Below, piece after piece: positions 17,801 through 28,230 of a stretch of 64,000 bases of DNA. Source of the stretch: Bacillus sp. SB49. GTDB taxonomy: Bacteria > Bacillota > Bacilli > Bacillales > Halobacillaceae. Position numbers and translations under genes: made by a program. The notes beneath the pieces are model-generated. The model searched no databases. It was not told the DNA's origin and worked only from the letters and a program-made list of their open reading frames with translations. The stretch is from positions 3,571,501-3,635,500 of the forward strand of contig NZ_CP048117.1 in NCBI RefSeq assembly GCF_000469135.2, in the 5' to 3' direction. Position 1 is the stretch's first letter, and every line of letters starts with the position of its first letter.

Positions 17801-19414
17801 CTCCCGAATCGCATCGATAGGCGGGTTGGTTACTTGTGCAAACAGCTGTTTGAAATAGCTGTAGAGTACTTGCGGCTTTTTCGAAAGCACGGCAAGCGGG
17901 GAGTCGTACCCCATTGATCCGACGGGGTCTTTCTTGTCTGTGACCATCGGCATCAGAATCTTATTCAGCTCTTCAGTCGTATATCCAAATGCAAGCTGTT
18001 GACCAATCAAATTCTCTACCGGCGGGTGCTCTGTGACCGGCTCCGGAAGGTCTTCTAAATTCCATTTATTCTCTTCGATCCATTCTTTATATGGATGCTC
18101 CTGAGCGATCTGCAGTTTAATCTCTTCATCCGGGATGATCTTCCCTTCTTCCAAATCGACAAGCAGCATCTTTCCAGGTGCGAGGCGGTCCTTGTACAAA
18201 ATGTCATCCGCAAAGATATCAAGGGCTCCTACTTCGGAACCGAGGACGATCATTCCGCCTTTGGTTACGTAATACCTCGCTGGTCGAAGTCCGTTACGGT
18301 CAAGACAGGCACCGATCTGCTTCCCGTTTGTATAGGCAAGCGCAGCCGGTCCGTCCCACGGCTCCATCAATGTGCTGTGGTATTCATAGAAATTCTTCTT
18401 ATCTTCCTGAATCGTATCGTCATTGGACCAAGGCTCCGGCACCATCATCATTGCCGTATGGGCAAGGGAGCGTCCGGACAAGTGCAGAAATTCAAATGCA
18501 TTATCGAACATCGACGAGTCGCTTCCTTCTGCATCGATGATCGGCAGAAGTTTCTTCAAGTCTTCTTCACTGAAATATTCGGACTTCAGTAATTCCTGTC
18601 TTGCTCTCATCCAGTTGACATTTCCCCGGATTGTATTGAATTCTCCATTATGGATGGTGTAGCGGTTCGGGTGTGAACGTTTCCAACTCGGGAAAGTGTT
18701 CGTACTAAAGCGGGAATGCACTAAAGCGAGGGCAGTAATGAAATCCGGGTGATTCAAATCGATGTAGAAGGAGTCCAACTGCTCAGGAATCAGCATTCCT
18801 TTATAAACGATCGTGTTGGAAGATAAACTGCAGATATAGAAATCATCGTAGCCTTCCACACTTGCAATCTCTGCTTCTGCACGTTTTCGTATAATATATA
18901 AACGGCGTTCAAAATCCATCTGTGTCTCCACACCAGCCGAAGGGGCCACAAATGCCTGACGGATGAAAGGCTTTGTCTTCTTCGCATCGTTACCCACGAA
19001 GGAATCGTTAATCGGCACCGTTCTCCAGCCGAGGAATTCCTGTCCTTCTTCTTCCACAATCTTCTGGAAGCGCTGCTTACATTCCATTCTCAAGTCATGG
19101 TCATCCGGCAGGAAAATCATCCCGATGCCGTACTTCCCTGACTCAGGCAGGTAAATATCTTCTTTCTCACACTGCTTCTCAAAGAATTTATGAGGGATTT
19201 GTGTCAGGATTCCGGCCCCATCTCCGGTACTGACATCAGCAGACTGCCCACCACGGTGTTCCAGGTTACAAAGAATCGTAATGGCATTCTCGACGATACT
19301 ATGGCTTTTCGTTCCATCAATATTAGCAATTACTCCGATTCCACAAGCTTCGTGTTCGTTCTCCGGGTGATATAAACCCTGCGGAACAGGATATCCGTTT
19401 TTTTGCATATTCAT
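14828..19414 (-). CDS. gltB: Glutamate synthase large (alpha) subunit
   Basis: 1528 residues, full length. The first 23 residues form a propeptide, and C24 ([10 protein letters not shown]) is the N-terminal nucleophile that takes ammonia from glutamine. This is followed by the central domain, the FMN-binding synthase domain (about 850-1200) with the 3Fe-4S cysteines in [15 protein letters not shown], and the C-terminal beta-helix (GXXGG repeats, about 1250-1450). The enzyme makes two glutamates from glutamine and 2-oxoglutarate. First gene of gltBD. No gltC-like regulator is adjacent, unlike B. subtilis. Confidence 0.98.
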   Translation of the reverse strand: MNMQKNGYPVPQGLYHPENEHEACGIGVIANIDGTKSHSIVENAITILCNLEHRGGQSADVSTGDGAGILTQIPHKFFEKQCEKEDIYLPESGKYGIGMIFLPDDHDLRMECKQRFQKIVEEEGQEFLGWRTVPINDSFVGNDAKKTKPFIRQAFVAPSAGVETQMDFERRLYIIRKRAEAEIASVEGYDDFYICSLSSNTIVYKGMLIPEQLDSFYIDLNHPDFITALALVHSRFSTNTFPSWKRSHPNRYTIHNGEFNTIRGNVNWMRARQELLKSEYFSEEDLKKLLPIIDAEGSDSSMFDNAFEFLHLSGRSLAHTAMMMVPEPWSNDDTIQEDKKNFYEYHSTLMEPWDGPAALAYTNGKQIGACLDRNGLRPARYYVTKGGMIVLGSEVGALDIFADDILYKDRLAPGKMLLVDLEEGKIIPDEEIKLQIAQEHPYKEWIEENKWNLEDLPEPVTEHPPVENLIGQQLAFGYTTEELNKILMPMVTDKKDPVGSMGYDSPLAVLSKKPQVLYSYFKQLFAQVTNPPIDAIREKLITMVETTIGAEGNLVDPQPESCRHIRLASPILTNRELEQLRQQDLEGFRTKTLSVLFEAKEEEMKPALDRLFEEADQAIEEGNVLLILSDRGVDAKYAAIPTLLAVSGLHHHLIRQGTRTKVSILAETGEAREVHHFATLLGYGAEGINPYIAYESLRDLQERNLLEVESHEAAVDTYVKAATDGIIKVLSKMGISTIQSYRGAQIFEAVGIKKEVVDQYFTRTASRLGGIGLDIIEKEVLMRHEVAFDESRGSNRKLEAGDEFQYRENGEDHQYNPQTIATLQHACRSNDYDLFKSYSKMLTDENNNLQSLRGLLSFKKRYSIPVEEVESVEDICKRFKTGAMSFGSISAEAHEALAVAMNRIGGRSNSGEGGEDPKRFNPEENGDSKRSAIKQVASGRFGVNSHYLVNADEIQIKVAQGAKPGEGGHLPGKKVYPWVAEVRGSTPGVELISPPPHHDIYSIEDLAELIYNLKNANPKARVSVKLVSAVGVGTIAAGVAKGRADLVLISGYDGGTGAAPRTSIKHTGLPWEIGLAETHQTLVLDRLRDRIVVETDGKMMTGRDVVVAALLGAEEYGFSTAPLVVLGCVMMRVCHLNTCPVGVATQDPELRRKFTGEADHLENFMRFIAQEARELMAELGFRSINEMIGRTDVLEANEAIDHWKAKGIDLSALLYQPDVPDNYGRFATQKQDHGLEKTLDVQELIPLCRKAIETGEPVEGTGSIRNIHRVTGTILGSEITRRYGAEGLPEDTIKLTFKGSAGQSFGAFIPKGVTLRLVGDSNDYVGKGLSGGKIIVHPSPKSTFVPEENTIIGNVSFYGASAGEAYINGLAGERFCVRNSGAEVVVEGVGDHGCEYMTGGKVVVLGGTGRNFAAGMSGGVAYVLDESQQPFETKCNKELVHLHTLDDAEEIQELYQLIEKHVSYTNSGLGQRILADWDSYVAKFVKVIPRDYLTMQERIKRLKAEGLEKFDAEMTAFEERNKPVETVK

Positions 19415-19760
19415 TCCCCCTAGCGGACTTATTCTTGTAGGTTACAGGCATAAAATTAAAAAATTCTGTCTTTTCAGTTTCTTACTAGTATAGCATGAAA
19501 ATCCGGCCCCTTCACGTACCTAAAGCACATAAGTACGCAATTTTCCGACAAATAAAGAGGGATTACCAAAAGGAAAATCCAATAACACGAACGATGTAAG
19601 CGCAACCAACCAATTTTGTATTTTTTTATAATTTTTTCAAGAAACCGTGTCTTTTTGTTTCGGATACAGAAAGATTTTGTATAAAAAGTCATAAAAACGA
19701 ATCAATATACAAGGAGGAATCAGGCTGTAAGTTGCGAATAGGAAGGATGGAGGTGTAATA
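19415..19760. other. Divergent promoter region gltB / P1 peptidase
   Basis: About 345 bases with no gene I can support. On the minus strand TATACT (19492-19487) with a weak GTGAAG 17 bases upstream could be the gltB promoter, giving a leader of about 65 bases. On the plus strand TATAAA occurs near 19680, and GGATGGAGGTG is the ribosome site of the peptidase. A 72-codon frame on the minus strand has no ribosome site and looks spurious. Confidence 0.5.
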
Positions 19761-20822
19761 ATGGGTCATGAAGTTCGGAAGTATGGCATTTCAGTTGGAA
19801 AACTATCCACCGGGAAAAGGAACGCAATCACAGACGTCCCCGGCGTAAAGGTCGGGCATCACACGCTCGCTGAAGGGGATGTGCAGACAGGAGTGACAGC
19901 GATCATCCCCCACGAAGGGAATTTGTTTCAAGAGAAGGTACCGGCGGCATCCCACGTCATCAACGGCTTCGGCAAGACAGCCGGATCGATTCAGATAGAA
20001 GAACTGGGGACGCTTGAGACGCCTGTGATTCTCACCAATACTTTCGGTGTCGGGACAGCGATCGATGCCGTCATTGATTATACATTGGAACGTAACGAGG
20101 AAATCGGCAGGGAAACCGGAACCGTCAATGCGGTCGTCGGGGAATGCAACGATATGATACTGAACGATATCCGCAGGCGGACGATCCGACGGGAGCACAT
20201 TCATTCAGCCATTGAAAAAGCAGATAAGCACTTCGGGGAAGGAGCCGTGGGCGCGGGGAGAGGGATGGTCTGCTATTCGCTCAAAGGCGGGATAGGATCT
20301 GCTTCCAGAATACTGCCGATAGGTTCGAAAGACTATACCATCGGTGTGTTGACGCTCACCAACTTCGGCACGCTGCGTGATCTTCGTATAGACGGAAGAG
20401 CAGCAGGGGAAGAATGGCACGCGGAGAAAGAAGCGAAGGAGGAGAAGGATAAAGGGTCTGTCATGATTGTGGTGGCGACGGATTTACCGGTTACCGACAG
20501 ACAGCTGCATAGAATTATCAAACGTTCCGTCATCGGCCTTTCTAGAACAGGAGCGATGATCAGCAACGGAAGCGGTGATATCGCCCTCGGTTTCTCAACT
20601 GCTTACAACATCCCCGCAAAACCGTCTTCCGTTCACATGATTCCGACCATTCATGAAGAGGAAATCGATATCGCTTTTCGCGGCGTGGCAGAGGCGACGG
20701 AGGAGGCGGTCCTGCAATCCCTGTTTTGTGCAGAAACCGTTACCGGACGAGACGGAAACATCCGCCGATCTATAACGGAGTTACTATCAGAATCTCTTGT
20801 ACCAAAGGGAGAAAACCCTTGA
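19761..20822 (+). CDS. P1 family peptidase (DmpA/BapA type)
   Basis: 353 residues, full length for the beta-aminopeptidase family. The conserved DVPGVKVGH start, the GAGRGMVCYSLKGGIGSASR loop and the self-cleavage site SNGSGD (G270-S271, with Ser as the new N-terminal nucleophile) are all present. Such enzymes are made as a precursor that cuts itself and then remove N-terminal D- or beta-amino acids or other residues from peptides. Start ATG at 19761 after GGAGGTG. It is a single gene, with a strong terminator about 180 bases downstream. Confidence 0.9.
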   Translation: MGHEVRKYGISVGKLSTGKRNAITDVPGVKVGHHTLAEGDVQTGVTAIIPHEGNLFQEKVPAASHVINGFGKTAGSIQIEELGTLETPVILTNTFGVGTAIDAVIDYTLERNEEIGRETGTVNAVVGECNDMILNDIRRRTIRREHIHSAIEKADKHFGEGAVGAGRGMVCYSLKGGIGSASRILPIGSKDYTIGVLTLTNFGTLRDLRIDGRAAGEEWHAEKEAKEEKDKGSVMIVVATDLPVTDRQLHRIIKRSVIGLSRTGAMISNGSGDIALGFSTAYNIPAKPSSVHMIPTIHEEEIDIAFRGVAEATEEAVLQSLFCAETVTGRDGNIRRSITELLSESLVPKGENP

Positions 20823-21002
20823 AAAAGAGACAATGCCCGTGCTACATTTCTCCAGTAACCGGAGGGATGCCCTTATGCGCAGGTGGCGGATACTAACTAT
20901 TTTGCCGGCTGTCTTCATAGCCGGTCTGAATTTCAACGATCATCGTTATTTCTTTAGTATTCTTATGGACGCAATCGCTGTCGCAGCAAGTATCGACGTG
21001 GT

Positions 21003-21054
21003 AAAACGAATGAAAGCCCCCATCCTCTTAAGGACAGGGGCTTTCATTCGTTTT
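21003..21054. terminator. Bidirectional terminator
   Basis: An 18-bp perfect stem (21003-21020 with 21037-21054) with A and T tails on both strands ends the P1 peptidase and YihY-type genes. The 180 bases before it (20823-21002) hold no convincing gene. Confidence 0.93.
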
Positions 21055-21057
21055 CTA

Positions 21058-21882
21058 TTAAGCCGCTTCCTGTTTCCCATCTTCTCTTCGTCGGTGATAG
21101 ATGACGTTGATTTCTGCTCCGACCATCAAGATGATACCGGTCAGGAAGAACCAAAGCATCAGAACAATGATTCCCCCAAGGCTTCCATAGGTTGCGGAAT
21201 AGTTACCGAAGTTGGACACGTAGAAAGAAAAGCCTAAAGAAATCAGCTGCCAGAGGACAGCGGTAATGACAGCTCCAGGCAGGATATGATGAAACGGAAT
21301 ATTCTTATTCGGCGCAAAGTGGTACAGTGCCATAAGCACGCCTCCGATGACAGCGACACTGATCACCCACCGGAACACCTGGAACAGAAACGCTGTTTCC
21401 CCAGGAAGATTGATGGCATCAAGAATGACCTGACCGAAAACCGGCAGTACGAGTGCGACAGCAATGGCAATAATCATGCCGACAGTCAATACCACCGACA
21501 GGAGCCGGACTTTAATAAAGGACCTTGTTTCCTCCACGTTATACGCCTGGTTGGCAGCTTGAATGAAGGCATTGATTCCACTCGAAGCAGACCAGAGTGT
21601 ACCGAGAATACCGACAGTAAGAAGCCCACCGTTGGGCTGCTCCACTACGTTTATGATGTTATCCCGGAAAATGTTTGCTGCTTCCGGTGTCGAGAAGCTG
21701 CCCACCGCATCGACGACCCTTTCCGAATCAATATTCATATAAGGCAGTATGGACAGCAGTAAAATAAGCAGCGGCACAATCGCAAGCAAATAGTAATAGG
21801 CCTGCGCCGCTCCAAGCATCGGTATGTTATCCTTTTGAAACTCTTTTATGAGATCTTGTAAATAGCTTTTCGCTTTCTTCAT
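21058..21882 (-). CDS. YihY/BrkB family inner-membrane protein
   Basis: 274 residues with six predicted membrane segments and the family hallmarks: an N-terminal amphipathic region, GAAQAYYYLLAIVPLLILLL near residue 24, and a later segment NYSATYGSLGGIIVLMLWFFLTG around 215-240. The family was once called ribonuclease BN in error; its real function is unknown, though some members have been linked to transport. A convergent terminator separates it from the P1 peptidase. Confidence 0.9.
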   Translation of the reverse strand: MKKAKSYLQDLIKEFQKDNIPMLGAAQAYYYLLAIVPLLILLLSILPYMNIDSERVVDAVGSFSTPEAANIFRDNIINVVEQPNGGLLTVGILGTLWSASSGINAFIQAANQAYNVEETRSFIKVRLLSVVLTVGMIIAIAVALVLPVFGQVILDAINLPGETAFLFQVFRWVISVAVIGGVLMALYHFAPNKNIPFHHILPGAVITAVLWQLISLGFSFYVSNFGNYSATYGSLGGIIVLMLWFFLTGIILMVGAEINVIYHRRREDGKQEAA

Positions 21883-21972
21883 CGATCTGCTCCCTCCTCC
21901 ACAGACATGTAATTGTCTATCCCCTTTTTTTGTAAGAACTAACCTTCTGAGGATGCGGGAGAGAGGAGAGGC

Positions 21973-23253
21973 TTACGTCTTTCGCCGGGAAGAGGATGGA
22001 ATCCCCATCCCGTCCCGGTATTTAGCAACCGTACGACGCGAAATATCTACGTGAAAGGTATCTCTCATTTTATCTGCGAGCCGTTGATCAGACAAAGGAC
22101 GGGAGCTGTTCTCCTCCTTAATCCAATCACAGAGAATGTCTTTGATCTGCAAAGAGGAGTATACTTCTCCAACCTGCGATTCGTACCCCTTCACGAAAAA
22201 AGACTTAAGCTGTTTCATACCGAGGGGGGTCTGTATCACTTTTCCTGCAACCGCCCGGCTGACGGTGGATTCATGGACCCCCATACGATCGGCAACCTGC
22301 CTCAGCGTCAAAGGCTGCAAAGGTTCTCCACTGAAGTACCTTTTCTGATGTTTCATCACTATCCCAGCCACACGCATCAATGTATGCTGCCGCTGTTCAA
22401 TGCCACGCATCAACCAGCGGGCCTGCTGGAAGCAGTCTTCAAGAAACAGCTTCGCCTCTTCCTCCTCTTCATGCATCCTACTCAGTATACCATCCCAATG
22501 AATGTGTTTTTGGAAAGAGTAAGGATCGCGCAAAAGAAGTCCGTGGTCCTTTTTCTCCACATATAAATCAGGCAGAGCTGTCTCACGAGGTTGTACCTTC
22601 GTCTGAATGAGCGGTCGAGGCTGAAGCTCACGAAGAATGGCAAGAGCTCTTTCCGCCTCCACTTCCGAAACGCCAACTGTCTGCAGCAACTCCCAGTTCC
22701 TCCCTGCAAGATCCTCCAGGTGATCTGCTGTCAATTGATAGAGGAGGTGATCTTCTGGATACGTTTCTTCTATCTGCAGAAGTAGAAACTCCTGGAAGTG
22801 GAAGCAGCCGGCTCCGAATGGCTCCATATGCATAAGCTGCCGCCTGGCGGAAGAAACCGCTTCTACATCCACCGCCAGAATCATCGCAGCCTCCTCTTCA
22901 GATATAGTCAGGAAGCCTTTGTCATCAAGACTTTCAGCAAGAAAGCGAAGAATCTTCTTTTCCTTCTCCTCCCTCTCCAGCCACCTAATTTGTTCGATCA
23001 AATCTTCCCGCCAATTCGCGGCATCTGCTGCGAGTTGATCTATTCTATCAATATAAGCATCGTCGTTTCGCGAAGACAGGATGGAAGACATGGAAGCCGG
23101 TGGATCAAAAGCAATCATCGGGTTGCTCTCGACCACTTCCCATATGTAATCCCATACCTCAGCCGTCGTATATTGAAGCAGGTTGATGGCCTGTTTCATC
23201 TCTGTCGTCATGAATAAACCCGTCGTCTGTTTTTGAGCTAATTCCAGCTTCAT
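21973..23253 (-). CDS. rpoN: RNA polymerase sigma-54 factor
   Basis: 426 residues, called sigL in B. subtilis. Region I starts with the glutamine-rich MKLELAQKQTTGLFMTTEMKQAINLLQY type sequence (here split: QKQTTGLFMTTEMKQAINLL at 7-26), followed by core-binding repeats, an HTH (LRQVADRMGVHESTVSRAV), and the C-terminal RpoN box (RRTVAKYRDGMGIPSSS) that reads the -24 element. Sigma-54 promoters need an AAA+ activator; none is in this window. B. subtilis SigL controls levan, arginine and branched-chain amino acid catabolism, and a similar role is assumed. Confidence 0.96.
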   Translation of the reverse strand: MKLELAQKQTTGLFMTTEMKQAINLLQYTTAEVWDYIWEVVESNPMIAFDPPASMSSILSSRNDDAYIDRIDQLAADAANWREDLIEQIRWLEREEKEKKILRFLAESLDDKGFLTISEEEAAMILAVDVEAVSSARRQLMHMEPFGAGCFHFQEFLLLQIEETYPEDHLLYQLTADHLEDLAGRNWELLQTVGVSEVEAERALAILRELQPRPLIQTKVQPRETALPDLYVEKKDHGLLLRDPYSFQKHIHWDGILSRMHEEEEEAKLFLEDCFQQARWLMRGIEQRQHTLMRVAGIVMKHQKRYFSGEPLQPLTLRQVADRMGVHESTVSRAVAGKVIQTPLGMKQLKSFFVKGYESQVGEVYSSLQIKDILCDWIKEENSSRPLSDQRLADKMRDTFHVDISRRTVAKYRDGMGIPSSSRRKT

Positions 23254-23336
23254 CTTTCACACCCCTAAGATAACGCTTTCATATTTAATAATGAACGGTT
23301 TCTATCTATCTTTCAAGTTCCATTCCTATGTATAAG

Positions 23337-23361
23337 AAAAGCCGGCACAAGGCCGGCTTTT
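23337..23361. terminator. Terminator after the PH-domain gene
   Basis: AAAAGCCGGC-N5-GCCGGCTTTT, ten-base-pair stem with flanking A and T runs. Confidence 0.88.
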
Positions 23362-23431
23362 CTTCTGTCTGTTTTTAAGAGCGGGCACCTTCGTAAAAGG
23401 AGGCGCTTATCGTTTCACGTGGAACATTTTG

Positions 23432-23806
23432 CTAAAGCACGTAAGTAGCAAGCGTTTTCTGAACCGCTTCAATCGGGCTGTCTTTCTTAAACAGCTTGAC
23501 GATCGGTTCGTGTGATCCGGATAACCAGATTTTCAATTCGGAATCCATATCGAAGCTTCCTGCTGTTTCCACACTGAAATGGGTGATGCTCTTATAAGGG
23601 ATGGAATGATATTCGACCTTCTTACCTGTCATCCCCTGCTTATCTATGAGAAGAAGGCGCTTGTCGGTGAAAAGGAAGGAGTCCCGGAGCACTTTATAAC
23701 CGCTCTGAATCGCTTCCTTCTCTGTTAAAATACCATCCAGCTGCTTTTCCAGCTTCTCTACGTCCACTTCACTGGCATTGCCAAGCAGTTCATTCAAAAA
23801 TCCCAT
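23432..23806 (-). CDS. Bacterial PH domain protein
   Basis: 124 residues. After an N-terminal helix (residues 1-30), the sequence SGYKVLRDSFLFTDKRLLLIDKQGMTGKK is the beta-hairpin pattern of bacterial pleckstrin-homology proteins, with SIPYKSITHFSVETAGSFDMDSELKIWLSG as the core, split here as two strands and a final helix. No membrane segment. Such proteins are widespread in bacilli and poorly understood. The gene lies 15 bp after the GH13 enzyme gene, so it may end the glycogen operon transcript; its own terminator follows. Confidence 0.8.
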   Translation of the reverse strand: MGFLNELLGNASEVDVEKLEKQLDGILTEKEAIQSGYKVLRDSFLFTDKRLLLIDKQGMTGKKVEYHSIPYKSITHFSVETAGSFDMDSELKIWLSGSHEPIVKLFKKDSPIEAVQKTLATYVL

Positions 23807-23821
23807 GGTCCTTGCTCCTTT

Positions 23822-25741
23822 CTACTTCATCATTCGCAGCAGCATACTTTCTCCCGGTTCCAATTCAAGCGTCAGCCGGTTATTCTTTGAGCTGAATATC
23901 CGCTTCTTGTTTTCCAGGTGCTGCCACTTCCCTTTCTCGATCGGGATATCGACTTCCCGCTGTTCGTAATGGTTGCGGTTGAACAAGTAAAGAAAACGTC
24001 CGTCCGATGCCTGATCACCGAAATGATCGACTCCGTTGTCTACCCAGCGTTCGAAGCAGAAGACATCCTTATCCAAGGCGAACGGCTGCCAGTGCCCTGT
24101 TCGGAGAGCATCGTGATCCTGCCTCCACTTTCCGATGTTCCGGTACCAGTCAAGCAGGTCCTCATCTTCTCTTCCCCATGGATACGGCTTCCGGTTATCC
24201 GGATCGGCCCCTCCGGTGAGACCCGCTTCATCTCCGTAATAGAGAGAAGGGATGCCCGGGAAGGTGTACATCCATAAGCTGAGAGCTTTGATCTGTTTCC
24301 TCACCATTCCCTCTGCACCCTCTTCTCGAAAAGAGGCAGGAAGAAAGCCTGTCAACATTGTTTTAATACGCTCGACATCATGGCTGGACAGCATGTTCAT
24401 CACGGCATAGAAATATTCTTTCGGATAGTGTTCACATAACGTCAACAGACGCCGGTAGACACTATAGCCGTCCATTTCGCCCTTCATGAAATCAAGCATG
24501 ATGCGACGGACGGGGTAGTTCATGACGGAGTCCAAAACGCCGCCGAGGAAGTAATCTCTCCGTTTCCCATAGGCTGTTTTGTTTGAGGCATCTTCCCACA
24601 CCTCGCCGAGCAGCACGCTCGACTCATTCTCTTTCTTGAGCTGGCGGTAGATTTGACGAATCAGATCATCTGTTAATTCATCCGCAACGTCCAGGCGCCA
24701 ATGGTTCATATTTGATCGCTGCCACGTTTTGATGACACTGTCTTCGTCGTGAACGAGAAAGTTCTGATAGTCTTTGTTTTCTTTATTCAACGTCGGAAGT
24801 GTGCCGACTCCCCACCAGGCATCATAATCATCCGGATACTGGTGGAACGTGTACCAGCTGTAATAGGGGGAATCCTTAGACTGGTACGCTCCCAGTGAAT
24901 CATATTTTCCTTCTCGATTAAAGTAAATGCTGTTGCTGCCTGTATGACTGAATACACCATCAAGCATAACCTCGATTCCATAAGACGAAGCCTCTTCAAT
25001 AAGCGTCTCAAAAGCTTCCTTGTCTCCAAGCAGTGGATCGATCTTATGATAATCGCCTGTATCATACCTGTGGTTACTCTCCGCTTCAAACACAGGATTC
25101 AAATAGATGACTGTCACACCGAGGGATTGGATGTACGAAAGCTTGGAACGAATCCCATCAAGATTTCCCCCGAAAAAATCCCAGCGGATCACTTCGCCCC
25201 GTTCGTTGCGTATATAAACCGGATCATTTTCCCAGTGAGCATGGACAAGACTTGTTTCCGGTGCCTTCTCAAGCGACAGCTCCCCTTCGCAATAGAAGCG
25301 ATCCGGGAAGATTTGATACATCGTCGCATTTTTCCACCACTTAGGCGTCCTGTATGCAGGATCGTACACCGTTATTTGCCAAGACGGTGGGATATGCTCG
25401 TATATCTTTCCTTCTCCACTCTCATTACTGCGCTCCCGCCCGTAGTACAACGTCTGGTCTGCGAGAACCACCTCGAAGAAATACCAGATCAGCTGTGGTT
25501 CTTCCGGCATTTCTATTGTCACTTCGTAGGAAGCCTGTTGATGACCTTCGCTCCGAACATCCATTTTCTTCGTGTGCTCGTCGTCGGTGCGATCGAGGAT
25601 ATAGTGCAGGATGACCTGGGATGCCTGGTATCTTGCGTGGACATCGATCGCCAGAGTAACAGCAGAACCTCTCGGCGCTGCACCGAAAGGCTCTCGATAA
25701 GAAGCTTCAAAACTATTATGATACATCTCTTTTTGTTTCAC
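23822..25741 (-). CDS. GH13 alpha-glycosidase (neopullulanase/maltogenic amylase type)
   Basis: About 639 residues. An N-terminal beta-sandwich (residues 1-110), as in CD-hydrolysing neopullulanases, is followed by the TIM barrel. The nucleophile Asp is in WRLDVADEL, the acid Glu in LLGEVWED, and the third Asp in LSSHDVERI. It should hydrolyse maltodextrins or short branched glucans inside the cell, since no signal peptide is seen. I choose GTG at 25741 because GGAGGAGGT lies seven bases before it; this leaves a 20-bp gap to glgP. The location behind glgP suggests it works on limit dextrins from glycogen breakdown. Confidence 0.88.
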   Translation of the reverse strand: MKQKEMYHNSFEASYREPFGAAPRGSAVTLAIDVHARYQASQVILHYILDRTDDEHTKKMDVRSEGHQQASYEVTIEMPEEPQLIWYFFEVVLADQTLYYGRERSNESGEGKIYEHIPPSWQITVYDPAYRTPKWWKNATMYQIFPDRFYCEGELSLEKAPETSLVHAHWENDPVYIRNERGEVIRWDFFGGNLDGIRSKLSYIQSLGVTVIYLNPVFEAESNHRYDTGDYHKIDPLLGDKEAFETLIEEASSYGIEVMLDGVFSHTGSNSIYFNREGKYDSLGAYQSKDSPYYSWYTFHQYPDDYDAWWGVGTLPTLNKENKDYQNFLVHDEDSVIKTWQRSNMNHWRLDVADELTDDLIRQIYRQLKKENESSVLLGEVWEDASNKTAYGKRRDYFLGGVLDSVMNYPVRRIMLDFMKGEMDGYSVYRRLLTLCEHYPKEYFYAVMNMLSSHDVERIKTMLTGFLPASFREEGAEGMVRKQIKALSLWMYTFPGIPSLYYGDEAGLTGGADPDNRKPYPWGREDEDLLDWYRNIGKWRQDHDALRTGHWQPFALDKDVFCFERWVDNGVDHFGDQASDGRFLYLFNRNHYEQREVDIPIEKGKWQHLENKKRIFSSKNNRLTLELEPGESMLLRMMK

Positions 25742-25761
25742 TGATCCGACCTCCTCCAACA

Positions 25762-28206
25762 TCACTTCAACGACGTTACCCGTTGGATGCCCCATATATC
25801 GCGGGCATATTCCTGAATCGTCCTGTCACTGGAGAAAACTCCGGATTGGGCGATGTTCACCAGACTCTTCGCGTTCCAAAGGCGTGTTTTCTGATAGTCC
25901 TGACTCACTTTCTTCTGCGCGAGCAGATAACTGGCAAAGTCTTTCAAAACGAAGTATTCATCGTTATGCGTCAACAAGGCATCATAGATTTCCTGGAAAT
26001 CTCTTTCCCCTTTAGAGAAGGGACTGTAATGGAGCAGTTCATCAAGGGTATTACGAATCCGTTCGTCCTGGTTATACATCGCTTTCGCTGAGTAGGAACC
26101 GTTATGGTAATAATCCCATACTTCGTCCGAGCGTAATCCGAATATATAGATGTTGTCATCACCGACCAGGTCATGGATTTCCACATTCGCTCCATCCATC
26201 GTTCCCACCGTCAAAGCTCCGTTCATCATGAACTTCATATTCCCTGTTCCGGAGGCTTCCTTCGTAGCAAGGGAAATCTGTTCACTTACGTTGCTCGCAG
26301 GAATCATCTTCTCTGCAATCGACACCGAATAGTTCGGAAGGAAAACGACCTTAATATATTCATTCACTGCCTTATCGTTATTGACGACGTCAGCGATTCT
26401 ATTGATTAATTGTATGACCTTTTTAGCAAAATGATAGCTTGGTGCCGCCTTCGCTCCGAAGAAGAACGTGCGCGGGACAATGTCCAATGTCGGGTCGGAC
26501 TTTAATTCATTGTATAAATGCATAATATGAAGTGCGTTAAGCAATTGGCGTTTGTAACCGTGCAGCCGCTTGATGTGGACGTCAAAGATGGAATTCGGGT
26601 CAACGATGATCCCCTGCGTTTCCTTCACCCAGTTGGAGAAATCTTTCTTATTCTCCTGTTTGATATCATGAAGCCGATCTAAAAAGGAAGCATCTTCTTT
26701 ATGATCCAGCAGACGCTTCAGCTCGCCTGGTTTGTCTATCCACCCATCACCGATCGTATCGGTTACAGCGGTGGCAAGTTTCTGGTTGGCATGCATCAAC
26801 CAACGGCGGTGGGTGATGCCGTTCGTCTTGTTGTTGAATCGGTCGGGGAACGTATTGTAGAAGCGTTTCATTTCTCTTTCTTTCAATATATCCGTGTGCA
26901 GTTTGGCGACACCATTAACGCTGTGGCTGCCTACAATGGATAAGTGGGCCATTTTCACCTGTCCGTCCGCCACGATGGCAAGGTCGGCAATCCGGTTGAA
27001 ATCCCCGGGGAACGTCCGCCAGAGCTCCTGACAGAAACGCTCATTGATTTCATCTATGATCATAAAAATTCTTGGCAGCAAAGACCTTACAAGCCCTACA
27101 GGCCATGATTCCAAAGCTTCGCTCAATGTCGTGTGGTTGGTGTACGACACGGATGATTGAGTAATCTCCCATGCCTCCTCCCAGCCTACGCCTTTCTCAT
27201 CCATGAGAATCCGCATCAATTCAGGAATGACGAGTGCGGGGTGCGTATCGTTAATATGCAGGGCTGCTTTCTCAGGGAATTCCGACCACGGCAGATCCAA
27301 CGCTTCGAACGTGCGGATGATGGATTGGACGCCTGCAGAAACAAGGAAGTATTCCTGCTTCAGCCGCAGCTTCTTGCCTTCCTCATTGGAGTCATCGGGA
27401 TAGAGGAATTCCGATATCCTCTCCAAGGATCGCTTATGATGCAGGAAGTGGCCGAATTCCCCTTCCCGCTCCGCTTTCTGAAGCGTATCGGAAACAGTGG
27501 GCTCCGCAGACCACAGCCGCAGCGTATTCACCGTTTCATTGCTATAGCCGACGACAGGGACATCATACGGAACAGCCAGAATCTGTTCTTCATCTGTATA
27601 GTGGAATCGGAGGACACCGTCTTTATCCTTCTCGGACGAGACGCGGCCGCCGAAGCGAACCGTAACGGCCTCTTCCGGACGACGGGTTTCCCACACGAAG
27701 CCGTCCTGGAGCCAGTGATCCGGGAGCTCCACTTGTTTGCCATCGACGATGTGCTGGTCGAACATGCCGTATTTATAGCGGATTCCATACCCATGTCCAG
27801 CTAACTCCAGCGAAGCAAGGGAATCAAGGAAACATGCAGCTAAGCGGCCAAGCCCGCCATTACCGAGACCGGCATCGCTCTCCTGCTCTTCTATATCGGA
27901 AAGGGAAAGGTTCAGGTCTGCCAGCCCCTCCTCCACCACCGACAGCACCTTTTCATTCAACAAGTTGTTACCGAGCAGACGCCCCATCAGAAATTCCATG
28001 GAGAAATAATAGACCTGCTTTGTCTTACTTTGTCTATACTCTTCATTGGTCTTCAGCCAATGCTTATTGATCTTCTCCTGGAGCAGACCACTGAGCGCAC
28101 GGTACGTATCATACGTCGTAGCGTTATCGATCGATTTCCCCAGGTTTCCTTCCAACCGCCTCTGGAACTCCTTTTTGAATTCCTCTTTATCACTGAACAT
28201 CACCAT
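25762..28206 (-). CDS. glgP: Glycogen phosphorylase
   Basis: 814 residues, full length. The PLP lysine lies in EASGTGNMKFMMNGALTVG, and the N-terminal YYFSMEFLMGRLLGNNL segment is typical of the alpha-glucan phosphorylases. It releases glucose-1-phosphate from chain ends of glycogen. Start ATG at 28206, behind GGAGGAAACC. It sits 24 bp after glgA and is the fifth gene in the Bacillus-type order glgB-C-D-A-P. Confidence 0.97.
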   Translation of the reverse strand: MVMFSDKEEFKKEFQRRLEGNLGKSIDNATTYDTYRALSGLLQEKINKHWLKTNEEYRQSKTKQVYYFSMEFLMGRLLGNNLLNEKVLSVVEEGLADLNLSLSDIEEQESDAGLGNGGLGRLAACFLDSLASLELAGHGYGIRYKYGMFDQHIVDGKQVELPDHWLQDGFVWETRRPEEAVTVRFGGRVSSEKDKDGVLRFHYTDEEQILAVPYDVPVVGYSNETVNTLRLWSAEPTVSDTLQKAEREGEFGHFLHHKRSLERISEFLYPDDSNEEGKKLRLKQEYFLVSAGVQSIIRTFEALDLPWSEFPEKAALHINDTHPALVIPELMRILMDEKGVGWEEAWEITQSSVSYTNHTTLSEALESWPVGLVRSLLPRIFMIIDEINERFCQELWRTFPGDFNRIADLAIVADGQVKMAHLSIVGSHSVNGVAKLHTDILKEREMKRFYNTFPDRFNNKTNGITHRRWLMHANQKLATAVTDTIGDGWIDKPGELKRLLDHKEDASFLDRLHDIKQENKKDFSNWVKETQGIIVDPNSIFDVHIKRLHGYKRQLLNALHIMHLYNELKSDPTLDIVPRTFFFGAKAAPSYHFAKKVIQLINRIADVVNNDKAVNEYIKVVFLPNYSVSIAEKMIPASNVSEQISLATKEASGTGNMKFMMNGALTVGTMDGANVEIHDLVGDDNIYIFGLRSDEVWDYYHNGSYSAKAMYNQDERIRNTLDELLHYSPFSKGERDFQEIYDALLTHNDEYFVLKDFASYLLAQKKVSQDYQKTRLWNAKSLVNIAQSGVFSSDRTIQEYARDIWGIQRVTSLK

Positions 28207-28230
28207 AACGGTTTCCTCCTGTCCCCCCTG

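Noticed and set aside
19474-19692. 72-codon minus-strand frame upstream of gltB
   Set aside because: AT-rich promoter region, no ribosome site, unlikely composition.
20875-21237. Plus-strand frame with a GGAGGG site after the P1 peptidase
   Set aside because: It reads through a perfect 18-bp terminator and then antisense to the YihY-type gene; no recognisable protein features.
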